From Halobacteriovoraceae bacterium (GTDB taxonomy: Bacteria; Bdellovibrionota; Bacteriovoracia; Bacteriovoracales; Bacteriovoracaceae): DNA of 64,000 bases. Each line of letters starts with the position of its first letter. Positions within the stretch are counted from its first letter, which is position 1. A program made the position numbers and the translations under genes. This document shows, one piece after another, positions 36,297 through 44,413 of the stretch. The DNA lies in assembly GCA_002711995.1 (NCBI GenBank), contig PASN01000013.1, positions 248,001 through 312,000 on the forward strand, in the 5' to 3' direction. The notes under the pieces are model-generated. The model did no database searches, was not told the origin of the DNA, and was given only the letters and a program-made list of their open reading frames with translations.

Positions 36297-36875
36297 GTGT
36301 TAAAAAAATTAAGCTTAATTGCATTAATGACTATAATCGCCTCCTGTGGATCACCCGCTGGAGGCGATCCAGTTGACGGGGTTGCGACTGGAGATCACCG
36401 CATATTTGTAACTTCTCAAAAAAACTCTGGGAATTTCGGCGGATTGGCCTCCGCAGACAGTTTTTGTCAAACGGCGGCTTTAAATGCGGGACTCTCTCGA
36501 ACTTACAAGGCAATAATGAGCGATGCCACAAATAGCGCCAAAGACAGACTCACTTTGCTTGGGGCCGTCTATATTTTTGAATCAGCAACAAACAGGTCTA
36601 AAGTCGTTGATCTAGGTGTGGATCTTTGGAGCTCTACTCTTCTTAGGCCTATTGATAGGGATGAAAACTTCAATACTTACACCGGCCAAGTGTGGACAGG
36701 GACCCAGTCCGAAGGAACCACAGGCATTGCTTCCAGCTGCAGCTCATGGACTTCTGACTCTTCAGGGGACTCCGGAACTGTGGGGGACACAGCATTCTCA
36801 GATGACAGATATATAGAGCTTGGCATGGATCAGCCTTGCGATGAACTTAAACCAATCTACTGTATCAGCCAGTAA
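36297..36875 (+). CDS. Lipoprotein with DUF1554-like domain
   Basis: 192 residues from GTG 36297, just after the stop of the previous gene. The leader ends ALMTIIASC (lipobox ASC). The mature domain (about 25-190) has the DUF1554 pattern known from Leptospira lipoproteins: IFVTSQKNSGNFGGLASADSF, then YKAIMSDATNSAKDR, a W-T-G-T segment, a SSCSSWTS segment and a terminal PIYCISQ, giving two likely disulfides. It may form a two-gene unit with the glutaminase-like enzyme. Confidence 0.75.
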   Translation: MLKKLSLIALMTIIASCGSPAGGDPVDGVATGDHRIFVTSQKNSGNFGGLASADSFCQTAALNAGLSRTYKAIMSDATNSAKDRLTLLGAVYIFESATNRSKVVDLGVDLWSSTLLRPIDRDENFNTYTGQVWTGTQSEGTTGIASSCSSWTSDSSGDSGTVGDTAFSDDRYIELGMDQPCDELKPIYCISQ

Positions 36876-37061
36876 TTTCTACATTTTTTTAAAAAAAACA
36901 AAAAAAATACTTTATTTTTTAATCATCCTTAGGTAATTACTTTTTCCGAAATGAACATTCTTTAAATATAAGGGAGCTCGTTTGAGATTTTGAACTGAAT
37001 CTGTAACTATCAGATTTACTAGAATCGATCTCGAATTAGTTATCCTACAAGTTTTGGTTAG

Positions 37062-37090
37062 GCCCTCCTTTTTGGAGGGCTTTTTTTTTT
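37062..37090 (+). terminator. Strong intrinsic terminator
   Basis: GCCCTCC (37062-37068), TTTTT loop, GGAGGGC (37074-37080), then ten T. It is 187 bases after the DUF1554 gene; the AT-rich stretch 36876-37061 has no gene I can support and could hold an untranslated tail or a small RNA. Confidence 0.9.
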
Positions 37091-38380
37091 CTAAAAACTA
37101 ACTTCTTTCTTCTCAATAATAGAACTTAAAGGAAGCTCAGAGTAAAGGTGAGGGAAGCCGCTCTCGATACGTAGATCCCAATCAGATGATGGCTGTATTT
37201 CCAGTAAAATTAAGTCCTTTGATCCTTTGAAAAAGCGCTCACCAGTTTCTTTTACCTGATGCTCAAAGGATAAATGAATAAATCCCTCACTCTTCAAAGA
37301 AGGTGGCGCGTAAGTGCCAGTTGATAACGCCTTTTCAAAAAGACCTTTCTCCGCAATGTGAAATAGCTTTCCACTTACAGTGGATGCAACTTTGGATACT
37401 GGAATATCTAGGGAGCACTTAAAGTGTCCAAGCGGACACTCTTTTTTTCCGTGAAGTCCACATGGTTGACACTCCAGTCGAGGAGTTCTGGTCACCACAA
37501 TGGAATCTTCGGCCAGTGGAGTGTACCCAAACTCCGGTATGGTGGAGCAAAAAATTGCTGTTGTTTTTGCGTTCACGCTGGATGCAAGGTGCAGGGGAGC
37601 GGAGTCATTAACGAAAACTCTGTCAGCATCCTTCATCAATCTTGCTGACTCTGGAAGAGATAGTTTTCCAGCAACATTGTGGCAATTGGAGACCCCATCG
37701 ATTATTTTATCAATATTTTCTTTATCGGAAGGCGCACCTATGAAAAATAGCTGAAAGTCTTTGGATAAGCTTTTTGCAAGCTCTGTCCACTTCCCAAAAG
37801 ACCACTGTTTTGTGAACCAAACGCTTGTGGGGGCGAGCACAATGTAAGGTGTTTTCTCTTTAGTTAGCTCAGCTATCTTTCTATTGATTTTCTCATTAAA
37901 GTAAAGCTTAGGTCTAACCACATCTGAAGGATTAAGCTCTTCTATGGCCGGAACCAATAACTGAGCGTTTCTTTGCACTTCGTGATAAGGGCCAGTGGCC
38001 GTTGAATGTGGAATCTTATGATCTATTTTATGGGTAAACAGAAAACTTGCGGGGTTTTGTTTAAAGCCTATTTTGTGCTTCGCTTTTGAAAGGCCTGTGG
38101 CCAGTCCACTATTTAAAAATCTTTGTATGTTAAAAACCGCAAAGTAATCATTATTTCTAATTTGTTTAATATTTTGAATTAGGCTTGAAAGTTTTCTCTT
38201 TTTGTTCCAAATAAGGACTTCATTAATATATGGATTGTTTTGTAGAAGGGACTCGTTTCCCTTTCGGACAAGTATATCGATTTTCCAGGCAGGCCGATGC
38301 TTGTGTATGGACTCAATCATTGAAGTCGCAAGGATGACATCACCGATAAATGCCGTCTGAATGACAAGAACTCGTTTCAT
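37091..38380 (-). CDS. Heptosyltransferase (GT9, WaaF-like) fused to a C-terminal DUF952 domain
   Basis: 429 residues. Residues 1-335 are a glycosyltransferase family 9 heptosyltransferase: start MKRVLVIQTAFIGDVILATS, acceptor-side LAPTSVWFTKQW, and the donor loop DADRVFVNDSAPLHLA with the VNDSAP motif. It would add L-glycero-D-manno-heptose from ADP-heptose to the LPS inner core at the inner membrane. Residues 339-425 are a complete DUF952 domain: LFHIAEKGLFEKAL, Y-A-P-P-S, EGFIHLSFEHQV, FPHLYSELPLSSI. This fusion is unusual. The start overlaps the stop of the upstream GT2 gene in an ATGA. Confidence 0.88.
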   Translation of the reverse strand: MKRVLVIQTAFIGDVILATSMIESIHKHRPAWKIDILVRKGNESLLQNNPYINEVLIWNKKRKLSSLIQNIKQIRNNDYFAVFNIQRFLNSGLATGLSKAKHKIGFKQNPASFLFTHKIDHKIPHSTATGPYHEVQRNAQLLVPAIEELNPSDVVRPKLYFNEKINRKIAELTKEKTPYIVLAPTSVWFTKQWSFGKWTELAKSLSKDFQLFFIGAPSDKENIDKIIDGVSNCHNVAGKLSLPESARLMKDADRVFVNDSAPLHLASSVNAKTTAIFCSTIPEFGYTPLAEDSIVVTRTPRLECQPCGLHGKKECPLGHFKCSLDIPVSKVASTVSGKLFHIAEKGLFEKALSTGTYAPPSLKSEGFIHLSFEHQVKETGERFFKGSKDLILLEIQPSSDWDLRIESGFPHLYSELPLSSIIEKKEVSF

Positions 38381-39165
38381 TTTTTCTGTAGCTGCTCTGG
38401 GAAGGTTTCCCCCGCATGCATTCTCATTACTTTTACATTCCTAATAAATACATTCCACGCGCCAAAGCATGAGATTATGAATCCAGGCCTTCCGTCCAAG
38501 AAGCCTTTTTGAAGGACGTATCTTTTAAGAAAAGCAAAGAATGGCTTAATTAGAAGGTGGTAGGCAGTGACCTTTTTTATTTTATTCACTCTATCCAGAG
38601 CGGCCCATGTGGTGTATCTCTCACCCTTTCTAAGGTGTGAGATGAGACCCTTGCCTTTATAAGTGTCGTGGATGAGCTTGTTCTTTAGTCTACCTATAGG
38701 GCCATCAGCCTCAATTTCAGCGTGAACGTGCTTGTCTTGGTATTTGCATTTGCTCTTTCTAAATAAGCGAATAACAGCATCGCCTTTCCAAACATGTTTA
38801 AGCTCTTGATCCATGAAGTAGTTGGTCCTTCCAATCCAGAAGGCAACTTCTTTAGGATTTGAGGCCACAGTATCTTTGATTTCTTTTACTGTCTCAGGAA
38901 GGGTTCTTTCATCGGCATCTAAAAGAAAGATCCAGTCATGTTGGGCCTGGGGAATTGTCCAGTTTTTCTGCGCTGCGCTGTGCACATATTCATGTTCTAA
39001 AAGCTTCACATGAGGAAAACTCTTTATAATTTCGACTGTTCTATCAGTGCTAAAAGAATCAACACAGATTATTTCATCTGCGAATTCGCATGATTTGATT
39101 GCGTCAGCGATATTACGCTCTTCATTAAAACAGGGGATGATTGCAGTGATTTTTTCCATAAGCAT
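38377..39165 (-). CDS. GT2 glycosyltransferase of LPS core (WaaE/KdtX-like)
   Basis: 262 residues. GT-A fold with TAIIPCFNEERNI at the N-terminus, VDSFSTDRT, and the DLDADERTLP segment (the DxD donor site). The LPS-core WaaE/KdtX group has this size and the LRKGERYTTWAA and KPFFAFLKRYVLQKGFLDG C-terminal segments, which are visible here. The first gene of a two-gene LPS-core unit with the GT9 enzyme (ATGA overlap). An in-frame ATG at 39159 is an alternative start; neither has a clear ribosome site. Confidence 0.82.
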   Translation of the reverse strand: MLMEKITAIIPCFNEERNIADAIKSCEFADEIICVDSFSTDRTVEIIKSFPHVKLLEHEYVHSAAQKNWTIPQAQHDWIFLLDADERTLPETVKEIKDTVASNPKEVAFWIGRTNYFMDQELKHVWKGDAVIRLFRKSKCKYQDKHVHAEIEADGPIGRLKNKLIHDTYKGKGLISHLRKGERYTTWAALDRVNKIKKVTAYHLLIKPFFAFLKRYVLQKGFLDGRPGFIISCFGAWNVFIRNVKVMRMHAGETFPEQLQKK

Positions 39166-39284
39166 ATATATACATCCTATAAAGGCATTTGTAATCCTTA
39201 AAAGGCGATGTGCAACATCAATGATTTCAATAGACTATTGCGACTAGTGGATGGAAAGAGTATCATTATATTGTTGGAAAAAAG

Positions 39285-39372
39285 TGGTGCTCGGGACGAG
39301 ACTTGAACTCGTACGGGCCATAAGCCCACAGGATTTTAAATCCTGGGTGTCTACCAATTCCACCACCCGAGC
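39285..39372 (-). tRNA. tRNA-Leu (anticodon TAA)
   Basis: 88 bases on the minus strand, a class II tRNA with a long variable arm. Acceptor GCTCGGG pairs with CCCGAGC, with ACCA encoded at the 3' end. The anticodon arm is CAGGA-TTTAAAA-TCCTG with TAA in the loop, reading TTA. The T arm carries GAGTTCAAGTC. Confidence 0.96.
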
Positions 39373-39388
39373 GTTTTGGTGAGAATTA

Positions 39389-39417
39389 ATAGTTAAATAA
39401 ATGAAAGGAATCGTCAA
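39389..39417 (-). promoter_or_regulatory. Probable promoter of tRNA-Leu
   Basis: On the minus strand TTGACG (39417-39412), a 17-base spacer and AACTAT (39394-39389). It overlaps the leader of the divergent lipoprotein gene at 39423. The -10 is weak. Confidence 0.4.
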
Positions 39418-39422
39418 TACAA

Positions 39423-40919
39423 ATGCATAAATTAAATATACTCAAGATCGGATTTCTTATTATTTCTATTCTCACACTTAATTCTTGCTCTAGTGGAGAT
39501 TTAGAGGAAGGTGAGGTTAGCGCTTACGGGTCTAAGGAGTATGCTGAGTCACTAGTGAGTTCAATTCCTGCAAGATGGTTTGAAACCGTGGATAGATTTA
39601 GTCTTAAAGACTCCAAGGGAGCTCCATTGCCTCACTTGTTTTTTGACACATTTGCCAGGGTAAACCCTAAAGAGAAAACACTTAATTTTATCGCTGTTAC
39701 TCCGCAAAACCATCCAACTGAACAAGGACTTGATCTGGCCTCTGGACAGCTTTACTTAAAAAGAAAATATTGTGCGCATAGTGATGCTTGGGGGAAATAT
39801 GAGGGAGAAATAAATCGACCGCCATTTACATTGGGGATCGTGCCCAGGGTCCTTGATCAACTAAACACCCCTCAAAAAATCATAGTTTTTGGACAAGGTG
39901 GCTATTACCAAAAATATTTTAAGCAAAACTATTTTGATGCGCGAGTCGTGGGCGCCTATGTTGAGCAAGAGTGTCCAAGGGGAGCTTGTGTGAATAAAGG
40001 CTCATGGCTTTCGAGACTTGTCTTGGTAGGCGTGCAAAAAAATAATAAGAAGTATAAAGACGTAAAAAATGTTCAAGACCTTAAACAATTAGTGAATTGG
40101 CCGGCAGTAAAGGCTTTTATAGAGAATGGACAGGGACAAAACCTCATTGTAAGCAAGTTTTATCCATCAGTGCGAATGGGCGCCGTGGTAGACGCCTCCC
40201 AAGCATTCAGGTTTCTAAAGGACTATTCCCACTTCTTTACAAACAAGAAGTTAAAAAAAATGAGGATTGGCTGCTACAAAATGTATGACTACCTTTGGAA
40301 AGACTTTAGCGCCGCTCTTGCGCAAGATAAAACATTGATTAAGAAAAAGAGCTCCCTGAAGGATAAAAGTATTATTCTCGTAGAGGGAGAGGACAGCTCT
40401 AATAAAGAAAGTATTTTTCACAAAAAGTTCTATCGCAACTTCAAACGTTTCCATGAACGATACAAGACTTGCTCTAAATATGTTCTTCCTAGTAGTGTAA
40501 ACGCTGATGCAAAGAGACATTGGTTCTTTAGCTATCTTACGGGCTATCATAAACTGCACGAGCTCGGTTATTACTTTGACTGTAAAAGAGGCTCTTGGGC
40601 ATCGAATCCTTATATTGCCAAAAAAGAAAAAGTTGTTCCTTTGGAAAGACAGTTTAGGGGATGTTCCGCAAAGTCTTTGAATAGAGCAATGAAAACGCTA
40701 CCCATTTTCTTTGAGAATCTGAAAGAGAGATCCAAGCAGGCGTTCAGGTACGTTGACTATGACAGCGGTGCCTTGGGAACCCATTCCAAGCTCTACTCTT
40801 GGGTTGAGCATGACAACAAAATCTTAAGTTGTTCAAAAGACCAAAATAAAAAATACTTCAAGCACAAACTGCCAACCTTTCCTAAAGATATTCGTTGGGA
40901 AGAAATTGGAAATAATTAG
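39423..40919 (+). CDS. Lipoprotein of unknown function
   Basis: 498 residues. Leader with lipobox LNSC. The mature part is basic and aromatic-rich, with several Cys (YCAHSD, ECPRGACV, IGCYKMYDYLW, KTCSKYV, FDCKRG, RGCSAKS) that suggest disulfides, and no catalytic motif I recognise. It is encoded two bases before the NuoB-like gene, so it heads the same probable operon as the NuoB/CD/I-like set. Confidence 0.7.
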   Translation: MHKLNILKIGFLIISILTLNSCSSGDLEEGEVSAYGSKEYAESLVSSIPARWFETVDRFSLKDSKGAPLPHLFFDTFARVNPKEKTLNFIAVTPQNHPTEQGLDLASGQLYLKRKYCAHSDAWGKYEGEINRPPFTLGIVPRVLDQLNTPQKIIVFGQGGYYQKYFKQNYFDARVVGAYVEQECPRGACVNKGSWLSRLVLVGVQKNNKKYKDVKNVQDLKQLVNWPAVKAFIENGQGQNLIVSKFYPSVRMGAVVDASQAFRFLKDYSHFFTNKKLKKMRIGCYKMYDYLWKDFSAALAQDKTLIKKKSSLKDKSIILVEGEDSSNKESIFHKKFYRNFKRFHERYKTCSKYVLPSSVNADAKRHWFFSYLTGYHKLHELGYYFDCKRGSWASNPYIAKKEKVVPLERQFRGCSAKSLNRAMKTLPIFFENLKERSKQAFRYVDYDSGALGTHSKLYSWVEHDNKILSCSKDQNKKYFKHKLPTFPKDIRWEEIGNN

Positions 40920-40921
40920 CA

Positions 40922-41317
40922 ATGTCATTTTTAAATAAAAATCGTAAAGAAACCTCAGAAACTATTTTCAGGCCAATGGTTGTCGGGGATGAGCACCTGG
41001 CCTATCGTCTCCAAGTGCACTTCCTAGAGCGTGAGGATCTAAATGTTGATCCTCTTTCATACATCGAGAACACCTGGAGACCAAACTTATACATTGTAGT
41101 TGGGCCAGCGAATGACAAACTGCTGGATAAGGTGGAAAAGACGCTCAAAAAAAATGATGAGTACCGCTTGATTTACGCTTGCTCAACGCTTACTGACGAG
41201 GGCCAAAAGAAAGCAGAGAAAGTGGCGTCCAAGTTAAACGCAGACATATCCATTATCAAAAGATTTGTGGGTGTTGAGGATGTTGGAGAGGCCATAAAAA
41301 GGTTAGCGAATGTTTGA
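40922..41317 (+). CDS. Small NuoB-like protein lacking the cluster cysteines (tentative)
   Basis: 131 residues. Alone it is not obvious, but in line with NuoB the segment RPNLYIVVGPANDKLLDKVE matches the ADL(M/I)VV-G...K position, LIYACSTLTDEG matches the ISMGACANSGG position, and the C-terminal ISIIKRFVGVEDVGEAIKRL matches the PVDVY.PGCPPRP helix. All four N2-cluster Cys of NuoB are absent (only one Cys remains). Its place directly before a NuoCD-like gene supports the reading. Any fold-level claim needs a structure comparison. Confidence 0.45.
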   Translation: MSFLNKNRKETSETIFRPMVVGDEHLAYRLQVHFLEREDLNVDPLSYIENTWRPNLYIVVGPANDKLLDKVEKTLKKNDEYRLIYACSTLTDEGQKKAEKVASKLNADISIIKRFVGVEDVGEAIKRLANV

Positions 41318-42854
41318 TATGGAAAAGCTCGTTCAAGAATTGAACGCCCGGGTTCTCCTAGAAGAGGATCAATTGATAATACTTGAAACTTCAAAAGAGA
41401 GGCTTGAGTCAACTGCCGTCTATCTTAAGAATCACATGGGTTTTGTTTTCCTGAAACTTGTTAATACTTCAGGAAACGCAGACTCGAGAAAGGTTTGGTA
41501 CTGGTTTGAAAATATCGAGACAGGCGCTGCATTAGGACTTTTTCTTTTTTCCCAGGAGGAGGGGATTCCATCTCTCTCTTCTGTATTTAAAAATGCTAAA
41601 CACCTAGAGCAGATGTGTTTTGAGGAAATCCTAGAGTCAGACTATTTATCAAGAAGCGATGAATTGCCTCCTACAAAAAAGTCAGTTGAAGCGGCCTTTG
41701 TTAATCCCTCTGTAAGGGAGGTGTTCAATCCTTCTTCCTTTTTGAGTGTGGATGGAGAGCTGGAGACTGGAGTTGTCACAATTGATGAAGCGGTTCAATA
41801 TTGCAAAGTATTCTCAGGCCGTTATCATAGCGGGTTTGAAAAGCAGATAAGCGGCAAGCACTTTGATGAGGTCGCGAAGGATTTGCTAACGTATGATGGC
41901 TATCAGGGCATTGTATGGAGCAACTTATTCCTACAGGCACTTGAGAAGAGAAATCATATTGCGATACCAGATAAAGCCCAGGCAATTCGGATTATATTTA
42001 TTGAATTTGCTAGGATGCAGGAGCATCTACAATTTCTTGCAAACATTGCTCAAGAGGCCAAGGCCAAGTCTTTCCATCTCACTATATTAAAGTGGAGTCT
42101 GGTCCTTGAAAGACTGTTGAGACAATACACTGGCAACTCCTTAAACCTTGGAATTTTAACTTTAGGGGGAGTGAATAGGGTTCCCCCAGTTAACTGGCTA
42201 TCAACATGTATTCAAGAATTGGCCAAGGTTGGCAAAGAGGGGTCCGAATTTGTTGAAAAACTTTCAAAGAGCTCTTTCTGGAGACAGCTTGATGAGGTTG
42301 CTCCATTGCAACCAAAGCTTCTTATTGACTGGTCTATTCAAGGTCCTGCACTAAGGGCCTCTGGCATAAACTTTGACCTAAGAAAAAGAAGGCCGACCTA
42401 TCTTTACGATGAATTGGAATTTCAAACACCCATAGGAGTCAATGGGTCTCTCTACGACAGGTTTTTAGTGAGGTTCGAAGAAATAGCTCAATCTATTTCA
42501 ATTATTTCACAACTTTTGGACAACTTGCCAACAGATGGAGTGGTGGCAAAAGGTGTTCCGCACTTTTCACATCTTTCCTCCGATATTGAAAATAATGAAG
42601 AGTCCTATGAAGCAAGTATTCTTAAAAGTATGAAACTTAAGGACGGGGAATATTATAGTTCTATGGAGGCCGCCTCTGGAAGCATACAAATTTTCTTCTC
42701 TTTAGTGGATAACAAAGTTTATGACTTAAAACTTGGAACAGACTACTTGAGTAAACTATTGTGCTTGGAAGAGGTTTCTTTTGGAATCACTTACGAAAAC
42801 TTAGGTCTTTTGCTAAAATCAATGCATATAAATCAAAAAGCTTTGGAAAAATAG
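41310..42854 (+). CDS. NuoC-NuoD (30 kDa + 49 kDa) fusion-like protein, divergent
   Basis: 514 residues, starting 8 bases inside the upstream gene. Residues about 1-112 resemble NuoC (GFVFLKLV, GIPSLSSVFKNAKHLEQ). Residues about 140-514 resemble NuoD: RYHSGFEK for the HRG-EK site, IPDKAQAIRIIFIEFARMQEHL for the P-RA..IR...EL-RI.SH helix, and PALRASGINFDLRKRRPTYLYDE with GSLYDRFLVRFEEIAQSISII for the GP-LRASG-DLRK block. The GPQHPA.HG loop of NuoD, with its quinone-site His, is not visible, and no NiFe CxxC pair is present. Thus it is a complex-I-derived protein of unknown redox role, not a hydrogenase. Confidence 0.72.
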   Translation: MFDMEKLVQELNARVLLEEDQLIILETSKERLESTAVYLKNHMGFVFLKLVNTSGNADSRKVWYWFENIETGAALGLFLFSQEEGIPSLSSVFKNAKHLEQMCFEEILESDYLSRSDELPPTKKSVEAAFVNPSVREVFNPSSFLSVDGELETGVVTIDEAVQYCKVFSGRYHSGFEKQISGKHFDEVAKDLLTYDGYQGIVWSNLFLQALEKRNHIAIPDKAQAIRIIFIEFARMQEHLQFLANIAQEAKAKSFHLTILKWSLVLERLLRQYTGNSLNLGILTLGGVNRVPPVNWLSTCIQELAKVGKEGSEFVEKLSKSSFWRQLDEVAPLQPKLLIDWSIQGPALRASGINFDLRKRRPTYLYDELEFQTPIGVNGSLYDRFLVRFEEIAQSISIISQLLDNLPTDGVVAKGVPHFSHLSSDIENNEESYEASILKSMKLKDGEYYSSMEAASGSIQIFFSLVDNKVYDLKLGTDYLSKLLCLEEVSFGITYENLGLLLKSMHINQKALEK

Positions 42855-42856
42855 TT

Positions 42857-43225
42857 ATGATACTACCCTTAAGACTTTACCGTGAACACAGCATCTTTAA
42901 GTCAATGAAACTTGTTGTGTCATCTGCGACACTCAAGCTGGTTGGAGTATTCGGTATGAGGCCATCGTTCGAGGCCGGCTATTCAAAGCAGTATCCAGTT
43001 CTCAAAAGAAATGAGCAAGGAGTTCCTGAATGTGTTTCTTGTGGGCTATGCGTAGAGATATGCCCAACAAAAGCTATAAAAATTGAAGTTGATAAAAAGA
43101 TACAAATTCCCAAAACTCTAACTTCAGGCCCGGCCCCTAAGATGTTTGAAGTCGATCATGCATTGTGTGTGCAATGCTCTCTTTGTGAGCAGGTTTGTCC
43201 TGTGGATGCTATAACTGTAATCTAA
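42857..43225 (+). CDS. NuoI-like 2x[4Fe-4S] ferredoxin
   Basis: 122 residues from ATG 42857, two bases after the NuoCD-like stop. Two perfect ferredoxin motifs: CVSCGLCVEICP (Cys 59, 62, 65, 69) and CVQCSLCEQVCP (Cys 104, 107, 110, 114), as in the NuoI/TYKY subunit. The N-terminus (about 1-45) contains an amphipathic segment like the membrane-contacting helix of NuoI. It would carry electrons in the same complex as the preceding two genes. Confidence 0.82.
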   Translation: MILPLRLYREHSIFKSMKLVVSSATLKLVGVFGMRPSFEAGYSKQYPVLKRNEQGVPECVSCGLCVEICPTKAIKIEVDKKIQIPKTLTSGPAPKMFEVDHALCVQCSLCEQVCPVDAITVI

Positions 43226-43327
43226 AGTGATTTTTTCCTAAGTCATTGTAAAGTGGCGATTGAGCAAACCAGCTGTTGAAGGTGCCTTGTCCATAGGATA
43301 CCATGGCGGTTCAGGAGAAAAGTACTT

Positions 43328-44413
43328 ATGATCAAAAGCATTCTAAAAACATCAGTGATTCTTGCATCTGCTTATTTAGGAGTCACTTATTTAATCGAAA
43401 CATTCATCGGATCAAATGGTTTTGCTGGAACTGTTTGGCAAGAAAACTCTGTCATAAAGTTTGTGGCATACGCCGTGATTATGACCCACGTTACTATTAC
43501 TTCAATGAGCATTTCATTTCACCGCTTCCACACCCACAAGGGTGTTGTGGTAAATAAATTTGTGGACACCTTGATGCAACTAAACCTATGGCTTGTAGGT
43601 GGAATGTCTAAATTGGACTGGGTCTCCGTCCATGTTTACCACCATGCTCACTCGGACCAACCAAAAGATCCACACAGTCCTGTGCAGAAAGGACTGATGC
43701 ACATTCTATTTCTTGGCGTGTTTGACTATACCAAAGCAAAAAACAGCGAACCTATTCTTAAGATTAGAAAGACTTTGAAGAGAAACAAGTTGGAGCAGTT
43801 CATTGCAGACCACACTTTATTGGGCCTTGTTCTAACCACTCTTTTTAATTTGGTTCTTTTTGGGCCATTTTATGGAAGCATTATTTCTCTTATTAATTTC
43901 TCGATCTCTCCAATTTTTGCTGTGGGTGGGGTTAACGGATTCGCTCACTGGTTTGGTTACAAAAACCACGCCTATAAAGACAATAGTCGAAATTTAGGTT
44001 TTTTATTTCCTTTGAACTTTTTAATTTGCGGGGAGTTGGACCATAACAATCACCACGCACATCCAAAGTCGTGCTCCTTCAGACATAGATGGTTTGAGTT
44101 TGACTGGGGCTATTTCTACATCAAGCTTATGCATTCGACAGGCCTTGCCAAGATCAAGAATGCTTACACACCAAAGACCTTGAAGAAAGACCTCAGCGTG
44201 AAGCTAACAGCGCTGATGGAGAAAGACTACAGGTTTAGAAAAAAGCTTGAGGAACTGGCGGATGAGCTAAATACCAACGCCGATGAGCTTTTCACTATGA
44301 TTAAAGACTATGTGGAAGGTAAAAAAGTTGATCTAACAAAAGATGTTAAAGCTCTAATTAGCGAAGCGAGAAGAACTCTTTACGCTAACTACAGATTGAA
44401 TCTTTCTTATTAA
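43328..44413 (+). CDS. Membrane fatty-acid desaturase (delta-9 acyl-lipid/acyl-CoA type)
   Basis: 361 residues with four hydrophobic segments. Three His boxes bind the di-iron centre: HRFHTH (65-70), HVYHHAHSD (102-110) and DHNNHHAHP (238-246). The GGVNGFAHWFGY segment is also typical. It inserts a cis double bond in acyl chains using oxygen and electrons. The C-terminal 70 residues add a charged tail not seen in minimal desaturases. It is 102 bases after the NuoI-like ferredoxin gene, which could be its electron donor (inference). Confidence 0.88.
   Translation: MIKSILKTSVILASAYLGVTYLIETFIGSNGFAGTVWQENSVIKFVAYAVIMTHVTITSMSISFHRFHTHKGVVVNKFVDTLMQLNLWLVGGMSKLDWVSVHVYHHAHSDQPKDPHSPVQKGLMHILFLGVFDYTKAKNSEPILKIRKTLKRNKLEQFIADHTLLGLVLTTLFNLVLFGPFYGSIISLINFSISPIFAVGGVNGFAHWFGYKNHAYKDNSRNLGFLFPLNFLICGELDHNNHHAHPKSCSFRHRWFEFDWGYFYIKLMHSTGLAKIKNAYTPKTLKKDLSVKLTALMEKDYRFRKKLEELADELNTNADELFTMIKDYVEGKKVDLTKDVKALISEARRTLYANYRLNLSY

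Noticed and set aside
41310-42854. NiFe-hydrogenase large subunit
   Set aside because: The NuoD/hydrogenase superfamily resemblance is real but neither CxxC Ni-binding pair is present; NuoD-like reading fits better.
43303-43557. 84-codon ORF at the start of the desaturase gene
   Set aside because: Shifted frame overlapping strong His-box coding sequence; no supporting features.
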